Shown piece after piece: positions 1-7,725 of a stretch of DNA of 64,000 nt. A program made the position numbers and the translations under genes. The notes beneath the pieces are model-generated. The model did not search any database and had not been told where the DNA came from. It worked only from the letters and a program-made list of their open reading frames with translations. How positions within the stretch are numbered: the stretch's first letter is position 1; the number at the start of each line of letters is the position of its first letter. Source of the DNA: JABSSA01 sp039984715 (GTDB taxonomy: Bacteria; Pseudomonadota; Alphaproteobacteria; Rhodobacterales; Rhodobacteraceae); assembly GCA_039984715.1 (NCBI GenBank), contig JBDWUA010000014.1, forward strand, positions 186,001 to 250,000. Reading direction: 5' to 3'.

Positions 1-417
1 GGCGCGATCTTTGCTATCGTCATTGCGGATACATGGGCCAGCTTTCCCTTTGTGATGCTTTTGATCCTAGCCGCCCTACAAGGGATATCCAGTGACCTCG
101 AAGAAGCCGCATCCATCGATGGAGCCACCAAGATGCAAGTGTTCTGGCGGATCACGTTGCCTTTGTTAAAACCTGCGTTGTTGATGGTCGCCTTGTTCCG
201 ATTTATCGAAACCCTGAAACACTTTCCTTTGATCTTTATCATGACAAACGGTGGCCCAGGGCGCACGACACAGGCCACCAATTATTATGCCTACATCCAG
301 ACATTCCAATCGTCGAAAGTGTCGTATGGTGCGGCCATTGCCGTTTTCTTATTCGCCATTGCCGCCGTCATCAGCTTTTACGTCGCCCGCGCCAATGCGA
401 GGATAACCGATGCGTAA
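1..417 (+). CDS. Sugar ABC transporter permease (MalF-type), 5' end cut by window
   Basis: This is an inner-membrane permease subunit of a carbohydrate ABC importer. The reading frame is already open at base 1, so only the last 138 codons are present. The conserved cytoplasmic EAA loop that docks the ATPase is visible as EEAASIDGATKMQVFWRITLP, about 30 residues in, followed by two hydrophobic segments to the C-terminus. It overlaps the next permease by 8 bp, the usual arrangement for a MalF/MalG-like pair. The binding protein and ATPase should lie outside the window. The substrate is not readable from the permease; the sulfatase downstream hints at a sulfated sugar, which is inference. Confidence 0.9.
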   Translation, partial: GAIFAIVIADTWASFPFVMLLILAALQGISSDLEEAASIDGATKMQVFWRITLPLLKPALLMVALFRFIETLKHFPLIFIMTNGGPGRTTQATNYYAYIQTFQSSKVSYGAAIAVFLFAIAAVISFYVARANARITDA

Positions 418-1234
418 AAACGGCTTTGATCTCAAGCAAAATGCTGGTCGCGCCATGATGCTTGGCTTTGCGATCTTTACGCTGTTGCCAATTGTCTGGG
501 CCATCATTTTGTCGTTCCGGCCAGCTTCGCATCTGTTTGAACCCATCTGGAGTTCGCCCACTGTTCTGACATGGGATAACTTCGGCACGCTTGCACGATC
601 CGATTTCCCGTTTGCATTGCTGAACAGTTTGGTCACCGCAGGTGGTGCGACAATTCTTGCAATGCTGATCGGAGTTCCTGCCGGATTTGCCTTGGCCAAG
701 GGGCGTTCTCATCGCAAATTCATCGCGTCGTGGATGCTGTTATTGTTGCGCATGGCGCCGCCCGTGGGTTTTGTGATCCCGCTGTTTCTGCTCTATTTAA
801 ACATCGGGTTGATCGACACATGGTTTGGTCTGATTGCCGCCTACATGGTCTTGACGTTGCCCCTTGTTGTTTGGTCGTCATGGACGTCGATGGCGCAGGT
901 TCCAAATGAACTGATCGAAGCGTCCTTGCTGGACGGCGCGACCTTGTTCCAGACATTTTGGAAAATCGTGTTGCCTGCGGCGCGACCGGGCGTGGTTGCC
1001 ACAGCGGTCTTGGCATTTCTGATCGCTTGGAACGACTTCTTTTTCGCACTGATCATCACACGGTCGGACACGGTGACGGCCCCAGTCGCCATCATGAATT
1101 TTGTGTCCTATGCAACGGTTGATTGGGGCAGCATTGCCTTGGCCAGTATCGCGCTCACGTTGCCGACAGTGCCTGTCATCATCTTTGCCAATAAATATAT
1201 CGTCCAGTCTTTGGGCGGCGCTGTGAAAGGTTGA
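410..1234 (+). CDS. Sugar ABC transporter permease (MalG-type)
   Basis: This 274-residue integral membrane protein is the second permease of the carbohydrate importer. Hydrophobic segments are spread through the length, starting near residues 17-37. The EAA loop reads IEASLLDGATLFQTFWKIVL near residues 165-185. Length and order match the MalG/UgpE-type family. Its start overlaps the upstream permease by 8 bp, indicating translational coupling. Its stop overlaps an in-frame TTG of the following sulfatase, but the sulfatase ATG at 1237 is the better start. The three genes probably form one transcript. Confidence 0.92.
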   Translation: MRKNGFDLKQNAGRAMMLGFAIFTLLPIVWAIILSFRPASHLFEPIWSSPTVLTWDNFGTLARSDFPFALLNSLVTAGGATILAMLIGVPAGFALAKGRSHRKFIASWMLLLLRMAPPVGFVIPLFLLYLNIGLIDTWFGLIAAYMVLTLPLVVWSSWTSMAQVPNELIEASLLDGATLFQTFWKIVLPAARPGVVATAVLAFLIAWNDFFFALIITRSDTVTAPVAIMNFVSYATVDWGSIALASIALTLPTVPVIIFANKYIVQSLGGAVKG

Positions 1235-1236
1235 CT

Positions 1237-2679
1237 ATGGCCGAACGTCCAAACATCGTTTTCATCCTGACGGACCAACAGCGGCTCGATACGATTGCGG
1301 CAAATGGCTATGATCACATGGTCACCCCGCATCTGGATAAACTCGTCGCGCAAGGGGCCGTCTTTAAAAACATGTATGTGACGGCGCCGTCCTGCGCCCC
1401 GTCCCGCGCATCGCTGTTCAGCGGCACCTATCCGCACACGAATGGTGTGTTTCGAAACGATGAACCGTGGAATTATTGCTGGGTCACTGAACTGGCCGAT
1501 GCCGGATATCGCTGTGTGAATGTCGGCAAAATGCACACAATGCCAATCGAAGGGGCGTTTGGGTTCCACGAACGGCATGTGGTCGAAAACAAAGATCGCG
1601 ATCATCCGAACTTGCCCTTCTATTTGGACAACTGGGACAAGGCCATCCACGCACGCGGCGCACATAAACCGTCTCGGGTCACCTATTCCAAACGCCCCGA
1701 TTATAACGAGGCTTTGGGCGCTTTCGTCTGGGAACAAGACGAGGATTTGCATCCAGATGTGTTTGTCGCAGACACTGCGTGTTGGTGGTTGGAACGGTAT
1801 CCGGGCCAAGAACCGTTCTTCCTTCAGGTCGGCTTTCCGGGGCCCCATCCACCCTATGACCCGACTCAAGACTACCTCGATCTGTATTTGGACAAGGACC
1901 TGCCCAAGGCGATTTTGGATTATGATTTGTCAACGCAGCCTGCCCCATTGCAAGCGCTGCGGAAGAACCACTTGGACAGCGGTCATGACGCGGTTGAACA
2001 CCTCGAACACCCGACCGAGGATCAATTGCACCGCCAGCGGGCGCATTATTACGCCAACGTGACGATGATTGACGCCCAAGTCGGCAAGATCGTCCAAGCG
2101 CTTGAGGCCCGTGGCGTTCTTGACAACACATTGATCATTTTCACGTCCGATCACGGGGATTGTCTGAACGATCATGGTCATTCGCAAAAGTGGAACATGT
2201 ACGAACAATCCGTCCATGTTCCAGCCGTGGTGTGCTGGCCCGGTGTAGTTGAGGCCGGAAAACAACTGCCACAGCTTGTGTCCTTGTTTGATTTCGGCCC
2301 CACCATCCTAGAAGCCGCAGGTGTGACCATCCCTGACTGGATGGAAGCGCGTACGCTAAGCGATGTTCTTTTCGACACGTCTGATGAACCACGCGAACGC
2401 GTATTCGCAGAACATTCCGACGATGCCATTTTGACCGAAACCAAGTTCATGACAATGGTGCGCAAAGGGAATTGGAAGCTGGTTCATTTTGTCGACAACG
2501 AACTTGGTCAGCTGTTTGATCTGTCAGTTGATCCAGACGAACGGGTGAACCTTTGGGATCATGCCGACCACCGCGATACCCAACGTGAATTGGTCACCGA
2601 CATCCTAAACTGGCGCATCGAAAGCTCAAGAAAGACGCAAGGTTTTCAACAGATGCTGTCGCAAGCCAAACCGAGTTGA
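1237..2679 (+). CDS. Cys-type sulfatase (sulfuric ester hydrolase)
   Basis: This predicted sulfatase of about 480 residues hydrolyses sulfate esters. The opening PNIVFILTDQQ holds metal-binding Asp13. The signature CAPSR (Cys53 to Arg57) has the cysteine that an FGE or anSME enzyme must convert to formylglycine. GKMH near residue 92 and TSDHGDCLNDHG near residue 306 complete the active site and metal ligands. No signal peptide is obvious, suggesting a cytoplasmic enzyme. I chose ATG 1237 rather than the in-frame TTG 1231 because GAAAGG sits at good spacing and TTG would overlap the previous gene. Placement after sugar permeases suggests desulfation of an imported sulfated saccharide. The exact substrate is not determinable here. 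Confidence 0.9.
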   Translation: MAERPNIVFILTDQQRLDTIAANGYDHMVTPHLDKLVAQGAVFKNMYVTAPSCAPSRASLFSGTYPHTNGVFRNDEPWNYCWVTELADAGYRCVNVGKMHTMPIEGAFGFHERHVVENKDRDHPNLPFYLDNWDKAIHARGAHKPSRVTYSKRPDYNEALGAFVWEQDEDLHPDVFVADTACWWLERYPGQEPFFLQVGFPGPHPPYDPTQDYLDLYLDKDLPKAILDYDLSTQPAPLQALRKNHLDSGHDAVEHLEHPTEDQLHRQRAHYYANVTMIDAQVGKIVQALEARGVLDNTLIIFTSDHGDCLNDHGHSQKWNMYEQSVHVPAVVCWPGVVEAGKQLPQLVSLFDFGPTILEAAGVTIPDWMEARTLSDVLFDTSDEPRERVFAEHSDDAILTETKFMTMVRKGNWKLVHFVDNELGQLFDLSVDPDERVNLWDHADHRDTQRELVTDILNWRIESSRKTQGFQQMLSQAKPS

Positions 2680-2805
2680 ATCGTGGTGGGTAGCCGCGAG
2701 CTGTGCCCATCGACGTAATTTGTTTAAGGAATCACGGCTTTGCGTTCGACCTGTCGGTTGCGACGTTATTTGGTGCGATTACATTGCATAAATATTTGTA
2801 ATTAC

Positions 2806-2821
2806 TTGGGAAAATTCCCAA
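2806..2821. repeat. Inverted repeat in the sulfatase / ferric-reductase intergenic region
   Basis: Two perfect 7-base arms, TTGGGAA and TTCCCAA, are separated by AA within an AT-rich stretch. The spacer is too short for a stable RNA hairpin, so a protein-binding operator is more likely than a terminator. The 267-bp gap (2680-2946) lies downstream of both flanking genes, and no convincing coding frame was seen in it. Confidence 0.45.
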
Positions 2822-2946
2822 ATAGGTTGTGATGCGAACGGTTATCTACTTCATTCAACGCGGGAACGAACAAGAATCCGGGAATTGGATGCCACCCAGG
2901 ACAAATCTGCCGTTCAGTTTGTCCAAACCAACGTCAGCTCTTAACC

Positions 2947-4260
2947 CTAAGCGTCCCTCAACACGCCTGAAGTGTTCTTGCGATCCAAAATCCGTGCAGC
3001 CAAGGTCCTAAGGCCGATACCGGTGCGAAATTCAAATTCCTCAAAGTGAAAGCGACGGGCCTTAATGCCGTATTGTCCAAGCCCTTGTTGAAGGGCTTTG
3101 CGAAGTGAAACGGGGCCGCAGAACGAAAGCTTCATTTGTGACAGATCGCCTTGAACGGTGTTGGCGACAACTTCTGCTGAAAGCCGTTGGCCCTGATTGG
3201 ATGCGATCACGTGCAAGTTGAGATTGGAGTTTTCTGTTGCGATTGCCTCTATCTCCACCAAATGCGGGGCAGTACTTTGGGATTTCACGCAGTAAAAGAG
3301 GTCGACCGGTCCCGTGTCTGACGTCAAATCGTCTGCCCATGCAAGGAACGGTGTGATGCCGATCCCGGCCGCGATCCAGACCTGGGCACGCTTTCCAGAT
3401 TGGCGAAACCTGCCGAAGGGCCCTTGGATACGGACGCTTTGACCGGGTTCGACCACGTCTTGAAGGGTCGACGTAAAATCGCCAAGCGCTTTGATAGTGA
3501 CGCGTAGCGACCCGTCGCGACCAATTTTGGAAAAACTGAATGGATGCGGCTCATCCATGCCTGAGTCATTAAATCGAAAGATGCCAAATTGTCCGGGCAC
3601 CGCCTTCAAGGCTTTTCCGTTGGGCATCATCGTGATGGCTGTGGCTCCACCTGTTTTTTCAATCGAGATAATCCGATAACCGTAACTGGGGCGCATGTTC
3701 TCTGGCAGCATCATCCAGACATAGGCGGCCAGCCCTGCGACGCAGAATGCGCCTGTGTACATCCCGGCTGGATCGCTCATGGCAAAAGGCTTTATGATGA
3801 AAAAGAAGTGGAACACACCGGCGGCGAACAAAGCCCCCATGGCTTTGTGGGTCCATTTCCACAGGTGATAAGGAATGAAAGTCGCGACCGAGATCACAAC
3901 CAAGATAAGCAGACCATAGAGGCTGATCTCGCCCAATGTCTCTGCAAGCTCATTCAGGAATGTCTCTTTCCCCAAACCGCGCATCTCGGCGTCAATCGTG
4001 TCGTGGAACAGGATTGCTAGCATGGCAGATATGCCCGCCCACTTGTGAAGCACATAAACGCGATCAAGCCCGCCAAAAACCGTCTCAATGCCGCGCAGGC
4101 GCGTTGACAGGATTTGCCCCCACGCCATCAGGATCAGCGCCGCGAGGCCTAGAAATTGCGAGAACAGTGCAACTTGATCCGTGACGTTTGAGAGGGAAAA
4201 CAGCTGGTATGCGGGGAACACTGTCGTGGCAACGATCAGAATGCATCCGAAGAGGTTCAT
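2947..4260 (-). CDS. Ferric-reductase-like membrane flavoprotein (FAD/NAD(P)H reductase)
   Basis: This 437-residue protein has an N-terminal heme-type ferric reductase transmembrane region. Its helices lie roughly at residues 1-20, 32-50, 70-88, 108-130 and 135-185, with histidines near HKWAG, LFHD and FHFF. The C-terminal half, from about residue 200, is a ferredoxin-reductase-type FAD and NAD(P) module with HPFSFS, GPFGRFR and a glycine-rich IAAGIGITPFLAW. It should pass electrons from NAD(P)H across or into the membrane. It is the last gene of a minus-strand unit with the LuxR-type regulator 9 bp upstream. Its start ATG has AAGGA 7-8 bases before it. The electron acceptor is unknown, and iron reduction is only one possibility. 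Confidence 0.85.
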   Translation of the reverse strand: MNLFGCILIVATTVFPAYQLFSLSNVTDQVALFSQFLGLAALILMAWGQILSTRLRGIETVFGGLDRVYVLHKWAGISAMLAILFHDTIDAEMRGLGKETFLNELAETLGEISLYGLLILVVISVATFIPYHLWKWTHKAMGALFAAGVFHFFFIIKPFAMSDPAGMYTGAFCVAGLAAYVWMMLPENMRPSYGYRIISIEKTGGATAITMMPNGKALKAVPGQFGIFRFNDSGMDEPHPFSFSKIGRDGSLRVTIKALGDFTSTLQDVVEPGQSVRIQGPFGRFRQSGKRAQVWIAAGIGITPFLAWADDLTSDTGPVDLFYCVKSQSTAPHLVEIEAIATENSNLNLHVIASNQGQRLSAEVVANTVQGDLSQMKLSFCGPVSLRKALQQGLGQYGIKARRFHFEEFEFRTGIGLRTLAARILDRKNTSGVLRDA

Positions 4261-4269
4261 GTTCAGTCC

Positions 4270-4779
4270 TTATAGGGGTGCGCCTTGTGCCGCTTTGACC
4301 AAGTCGTCGGCCATCAAATCGTCGAGGAAAACACTGAGCAACTGTAAGCGCCCTGCGACGTCAGCTTTCTTGTAGACCGATGCGCATTGAGCCTTGATGG
4401 TCCCTTGTTTGGTCTCTCTTAAGTCCGCCATCTCGGCGATGGAGAAGCCTTTGATCGCCAAAATGGCCACTTCCCGTTCCGCGCTCGTTAGCGACCACGT
4501 CTTGAAACGCGCTTCCATGACTTCGTTAAAGGCACCGGAGGCGACTTTGATCTGGTCTTCAAGTTGATCCTGACGCGTCAATATCTGCCTCAACTCGTTG
4601 CCAGTAAAGGCCAGCCCGAAGAACAATGCGATGGTGACCAAAGCTTCGAGCATGTCGCTGTCAGTGAAACGGTTGACGGAATTGGGCCAAAGCAAGTCCC
4701 ATGCGATGTCCATCAGAAAATAGGCGCAACAGATCGCCTGGATCGCAAATAAAGACCATAAGATTGCGGAACGGGACAT
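4270..4779 (-). CDS. Membrane-anchored LuxR-type transcriptional regulator
   Basis: This 169-residue protein combines two N-terminal hydrophobic helices (about residues 5-28 and 46-62) with a short linker that may be coiled (residues 65-90). A C-terminal GerE/LuxR helix-turn-helix covers about residues 97-160 (LTSAEREVAILAIKGFSIAE, then KQGTIKAQ). No receiver or autoinducer domain is present. The regulator would therefore bind DNA while tethered to the inner membrane. It lies between a secreted PepSY-like protein and a ferric-reductase-like enzyme, so it probably regulates this unit in response to an envelope or redox cue, which is inference. The start is supported by GAGAGA upstream. Confidence 0.82.
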   Translation of the reverse strand: MSRSAILWSLFAIQAICCAYFLMDIAWDLLWPNSVNRFTDSDMLEALVTIALFFGLAFTGNELRQILTRQDQLEDQIKVASGAFNEVMEARFKTWSLTSAEREVAILAIKGFSIAEMADLRETKQGTIKAQCASVYKKADVAGRLQLLSVFLDDLMADDLVKAAQGAPL

Positions 4780-4838
4780 TTTCGATCTCTCAACTTGGGT
4801 GATGATGCGCCCTTACTAAAGAGCGCATCATGAAATGT

Positions 4839-5147
4839 TTAGTGGTCGTCATCAGAGTCGTCTTCGTCCTCGTCTCCATCGTCGTCTTTTTCACCTTCTT
4901 CAACAGCACGAACCAAGCCGGTCTCGGGGGAAACCTCAATCTCAAAGAAGCGGCCCGCGCTCGACGCGGCGATTTCGATCTCGCCGTCCTCGACCTCGAT
5001 CTCTGTCGTGGTGTATCCCTGCGCCTCAAGTGCCGCGCGAATGGCCGTTTCTGTCGCGCCGAGTTCATCACCGATATTGATTTGTGCGAGAGCCACACCA
5101 GGAGCGAGAAGCGTTGCCAGAAGAAGTGTTTTGCTGTGTTTGAACAT
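4839..5147 (-). CDS. Secreted PepSY-like protein with polyacidic tail
   Basis: This small exported protein has 102 residues from the ATG at 5147, which has AAAGG upstream. A longer in-frame start at 5231 adds a basic stretch unlike coding sequence and was rejected. Residues 1-21 form a signal peptide ending at VALA. Residues 22-80 resemble a PepSY domain, with the AIRAALEAQGYTTTEIEVE start and the RFFEIEVSPETGLV strand pattern. The last 20 residues are almost all Asp and Glu with a final His. PepSY domains are known as inhibitory or binding modules in envelope proteins. The tail may bind metal ions, which is inference. It is first in a unit with the LuxR-type regulator and the reductase. Confidence 0.72.
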   Translation of the reverse strand: MFKHSKTLLLATLLAPGVALAQINIGDELGATETAIRAALEAQGYTTTEIEVEDGEIEIAASSAGRFFEIEVSPETGLVRAVEEGEKDDDGDEDEDDSDDDH

Positions 5148-5937
5148 TTTGAGTGCCTTTCCAAGACGCCTTGCACCGCGACATTGCGGTCGCCTTGATC
5201 TGAGGGCAGCTGACGGTCCGGGAAATTGCACTTCCGGGAGATGCGATACGGCTTAGGCCGAAAGTTTATGCTCAAATTCAAGGTCGTCTGTTCAAACCGC
5301 GACAGGTCCATGGGATGTCAGATTCAAATTCGATCACATCAAAAATGATCGAGTGCGATACTGTTGTCAGTGTGGTGGATACGATGGTTCAAGATGCGCA
5401 TGGTGGCTTGGAGCGAGCGGAAAGGGATCCAAGCCAATTTGGACATACAGCCTTCTTTTGAAGCCTCCAATGAAGCACCCGGATTTCTCGAATTCAGTCA
5501 ATTTAATTGAGGTGTGGCGGCAAAACGCTCTTGGTGGTGCGCCAAGATAACGAAGTTGTTCCGGGCAACCGTATGAGGGTCGCCTCATGAGTTCTCGCTA
5601 CTCAACGCAAGGCCCTCTAGTGCCTTGCCGTTAAGCCCTTTCCGACAGCGGGTCCACGGTTGTTACGGCAACCTTGTTCTGGTCTTATCCTGTTTCCCCG
5701 TCAGAGAGCCTCGGTAGGTCAGCAACCCTGCGTCCTCAAGGAAAACCTCCAAGTGAAGCCTTCCCTTTTCCCCTGCAAATGGCGTTGCTTCAAAGATTGG
5801 CATGACTTGTGACATGCGGTTTGGCCACAAGAACACTTAGTGTTTTCGTATTTTCCGGAGAGACAATGCAAAGTAACAATGAGGCAACTATGCCTCCGAT
5901 AGGGGTAAGCCATTATCTCTTAAGCTACTGAATTTAT
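5148..5937. other. Gene-poor intergenic stretch between PepSY gene and tRNA-Asn
   Basis: About 790 bases separate the PepSY gene from the tRNA 3' end. Several short frames exist on both strands, but only one minus-strand frame (5663-5815) looks at all coding. Two inverted repeats are visible. Arms TCGATCA and TGATCGA occupy 5330-5336 and 5346-5352. CAAGGC and GCCTTG with an eight-base loop occur near 5607-5626. No transposase or integrase signature could be recognised. The stretch may hold the PepSY promoter and decayed sequence. Confidence 0.5.
5663..5815 (-). CDS. Possible small ORF, 50 codons, unknown
   Basis: This minus-strand frame begins at ATG 5815, with alternatives GTG 5836 and ATG 5803, and ends at TAA 5663. 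The product opens MSQVMPIFEATPF and contains LHLEVFLEDAGLLTYRGSL, which has a protein-like hydrophobic pattern. No clear ribosome binding site was seen and no family was recognised. It could be a fragment of a decayed gene downstream of the tRNA. The call is tentative. Confidence 0.22.
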   Translation of the reverse strand: MSQVMPIFEATPFAGEKGRLHLEVFLEDAGLLTYRGSLTGKQDKTRTRLP

Positions 5938-6012
5938 TGGCTCCGGCGGTAGGGATCGAACCTACGACAAATTGATTAACAGTCAACTGCTCTACCGCTG
6001 AGCTACGCCGGA
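5938..6012 (-). tRNA. tRNA-Asn (anticodon GTT), CCA encoded
   Basis: The minus strand folds into a full cloverleaf of 75 bases. The acceptor stem is TCCGGCG paired with CGCCGGA, the D arm contains AGCTCAGCGGTAGAGC, the anticodon loop reads CTGTTAA with anticodon GTT, and the T arm GTAGG-TTCGATC-CCTAC is perfect. The discriminator G and CCA are encoded in the DNA. The anticodon identifies asparagine. A sigma70-like promoter lies just upstream, and gene-poor sequence follows the 3' end. Confidence 0.97.
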
Positions 6013-6021
6013 ACTGGGTGC

Positions 6022-6050
6022 GATATAGCAAGGGCGATTCAACCCGTCCA
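6022..6050 (-). promoter_or_regulatory. Predicted promoter of tRNA-Asn
   Basis: On the minus strand a -35 element TGGACG (6045-6050) and a -10 element TATATC (6022-6027) are 17 bases apart. Each matches the sigma70 consensus at four of six positions. Initiation would fall a few bases before the mature tRNA 5' end. Confidence 0.5.
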
Positions 6051-6196
6051 GAGGCTTTTTGCGCCAAAGCCAACTTTTGTTCACGCCCAGCCCCCCGCAC
6101 TGTCAAAAATGTCTCAAATACAACGGGTGTAAAGGCATGTGCATCCATATTTTACAGGGGTTTGCCTTCCTTTGAATGCTGTTGCAGTGTCAGTTT

Positions 6197-7123
6197 ATGC
6201 ACACTGTTATTTCTTTGGAAAACTCAGATTTAAAGGCCCATATTCTACCCTTGGGTGCGACTCTGACGGGATTGTGGAACATAAACGACCCACGATCACT
6301 GGTCTTGGGTTTCGAGAATGCAGAAATCTATTCCCGTACGGACTTTTATGCAGGTGCGATTGTGGGGCCGGTTGCGAACCGGCTGTCCAATGGGTGCGTG
6401 ACGATCGACGGACAGAATTATCAATTGCCGCAAAACGAAGGGCAAAATACCCTTCATTCAGGTCCGGATGGGCTGCATCATCGGGTTTGGAATGTTGATG
6501 CCATCACACAATCGTCTGTGACGCTGCGTTGCACATTGGCAGACGGCGATTGCGGATTGCCTGGAACGCGTGTGATCACCGCGCATTACAGCCTGTCGGG
6601 TCGCGCCCTGCAGTTGCACATGACCGCGACCAGCGACCGTACGACCCTTATGAACCTTGTGCATCATCCCTATTGGGCCATGAACAATGACGCCCGGTTG
6701 TCGGTCGCGAGTTCGCAAGTCCTTGAAGTGGATTCGACAAATCTACCGACGGGTCAGGTGAACGACGTTGATGAAACTCTATTTGATCTACGCACCCCCT
6801 CGCCCGTCCCCAAAGCAATGGATCACTGCTTTGCCCTGAACCAACACAGACGCGACAGGCCAGAATACGTCGCGGATTTGACCATGCCGCACTATGCCCT
6901 TCGGATCGAAACCGACGCCCCGGGATTGCAGGTTTATGCTGGCGCGGGATTGCCAAACATCCCTGCAGAACGGACGCAGGGATGGCCCATTGCCCCCTAT
7001 TCTGGAATTGCTTTGGAACCGCAGTTTTGGCCTGACGCGCCAAAATACACGCATTTTCCATCGATATTATTGCCAGCCCAGCAACAGTGGGTCCAAACCA
7101 CGCGATATGTATTAGAATTTTAG
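6197..7123 (+). CDS. Aldose 1-epimerase family protein
   Basis: This protein of about 308 residues belongs to the galactose mutarotase (GalM) fold and interconverts alpha and beta anomers of free sugars in the cytoplasm. Family landmarks are all present: the opening VISLENSDLKAHILPLGATL, the substrate-binding NRLSNG, the catalytic-histidine block NLVHHPYWAMN, and the C-terminal GIALEPQFWPDA carrying the catalytic Glu. I prefer ATG 6197, where family homology begins, over the in-frame ATG 6176; neither has a strong ribosome binding site. No sugar operon surrounds it, so its sugar preference is not indicated. Confidence 0.88.
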   Translation: MHTVISLENSDLKAHILPLGATLTGLWNINDPRSLVLGFENAEIYSRTDFYAGAIVGPVANRLSNGCVTIDGQNYQLPQNEGQNTLHSGPDGLHHRVWNVDAITQSSVTLRCTLADGDCGLPGTRVITAHYSLSGRALQLHMTATSDRTTLMNLVHHPYWAMNNDARLSVASSQVLEVDSTNLPTGQVNDVDETLFDLRTPSPVPKAMDHCFALNQHRRDRPEYVADLTMPHYALRIETDAPGLQVYAGAGLPNIPAERTQGWPIAPYSGIALEPQFWPDAPKYTHFPSILLPAQQQWVQTTRYVLEF

Positions 7124-7161
7124 AAAGTATTCATTTTTCCAACACGGATGGGTCGATTCTA

Positions 7162-7170
7162 TGCTATACT
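7162..7170 (+). promoter_or_regulatory. Possible extended -10 promoter element
   Basis: TGCTATACT fits the extended -10 pattern TGnTATAAT with one mismatch. It lies 53 bases before the small ORF at 7223. No good -35 box is spaced correctly, which is tolerated for extended -10 promoters. Confidence 0.35.
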
Positions 7171-7222
7171 TGCCGAACATTATATTTTTTGTACGTAACT
7201 AGTCATTTCTAAGGAGGTCATT

Positions 7223-7324
7223 ATGCCATCCTCACCACAAACACCAAAACCATCTAAAGAAAAGCCAAGCGGTTCAACACGAACGCCGCCGCCTTATCGA
7301 TTTACAGACTACGCCAGCATTTGA
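7223..7324 (+). CDS. Small proline-rich ORF, 33 residues, unknown
   Basis: A 34-codon frame starts at ATG 7223 behind AAGGAGGT (7211-7218), a full match to the anti-Shine-Dalgarno with optimal spacing. This is among the strongest ribosome binding sites I saw in the window. The product begins MPSSPQTPKPSKEKPSGS and ends RFTDYASI. It has eight prolines, many Ser, Thr and Lys, no cysteine and no hydrophobic segment, so it is probably a disordered cytoplasmic peptide. It precedes the TfoX-domain gene by 39 bases and may be co-transcribed with it. I do not recognise a family. It could also act as a leader ORF. Confidence 0.55.
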   Translation: MPSSPQTPKPSKEKPSGSTRTPPPYRFTDYASI

Positions 7325-7363
7325 TGGCGTGACACTGGGGTCTATTCGGTCCAAACTTTGGGC

Positions 7364-7693
7364 ATGACTGATCCCGTCTCGAGTATTAGAAATCTGGGTC
7401 CAGCGATGGATGCGGCCTGTAAAACTGCTGGAATTCATTCGGCAGAACAAGTGCGCACGCTTGGCCCAGACGAAACCTATCGCATGTTGCTGGCCAGTGG
7501 CGTGCGACCGCATTTCATCGGCTATTACGTTCTGGTCATGGGGCTGCAAGGCCGTCCGTGGAACGACTGCAAAGGCGATGAAAAAGCTGCGTTGCGCAAG
7601 CGATTTGACGCGATCAAAGCGGATGCATTTGATGCGGGTCAGTCTGCCTTTGAAAAGGCGTTAAACGAAATAGGTGTGATCGAAAAACGGTGA
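7364..7693 (+). CDS. TfoX/Sxy C-terminal domain protein
   Basis: This 109-residue protein consists almost entirely of a TfoX C-terminal domain. IRNLGPAMDAACKTAGIHS, then LGPDETYRMLLASGVRP and the closing LQGRPWNDC follow that helical-repeat pattern. The N-terminal TfoX domain found in full competence regulators is absent. Standalone C-terminal forms are common in alphaproteobacteria, and their role is not established. I chose ATG 7364 over an in-frame TTG at 7358. It lies just downstream of the small proline-rich ORF and converges on the MFS gene. Confidence 0.8.
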   Translation: MTDPVSSIRNLGPAMDAACKTAGIHSAEQVRTLGPDETYRMLLASGVRPHFIGYYVLVMGLQGRPWNDCKGDEKAALRKRFDAIKADAFDAGQSAFEKALNEIGVIEKR

Positions 7694-7725
7694 CAGACTG
7701 GCAAAAATTGACGTGTTGATGCGGG

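Noticed and set aside
1108..1869. Minus-strand frame of 253 codons opposite the sulfatase
   Set aside because: It is a shadow of the sulfatase reading frame, with no family features.
2829..3011. Plus-strand 60-codon frame
   Set aside because: It overlaps the 3' end of the reductase gene and lacks a ribosome binding site or recognisable content.
5888..6148. Minus-strand frame of 86 codons
   Set aside because: It reads through the tRNA-Asn gene. The RRSSAVEQLTVNQFVVGSIPT stretch is a typical misread tRNA.
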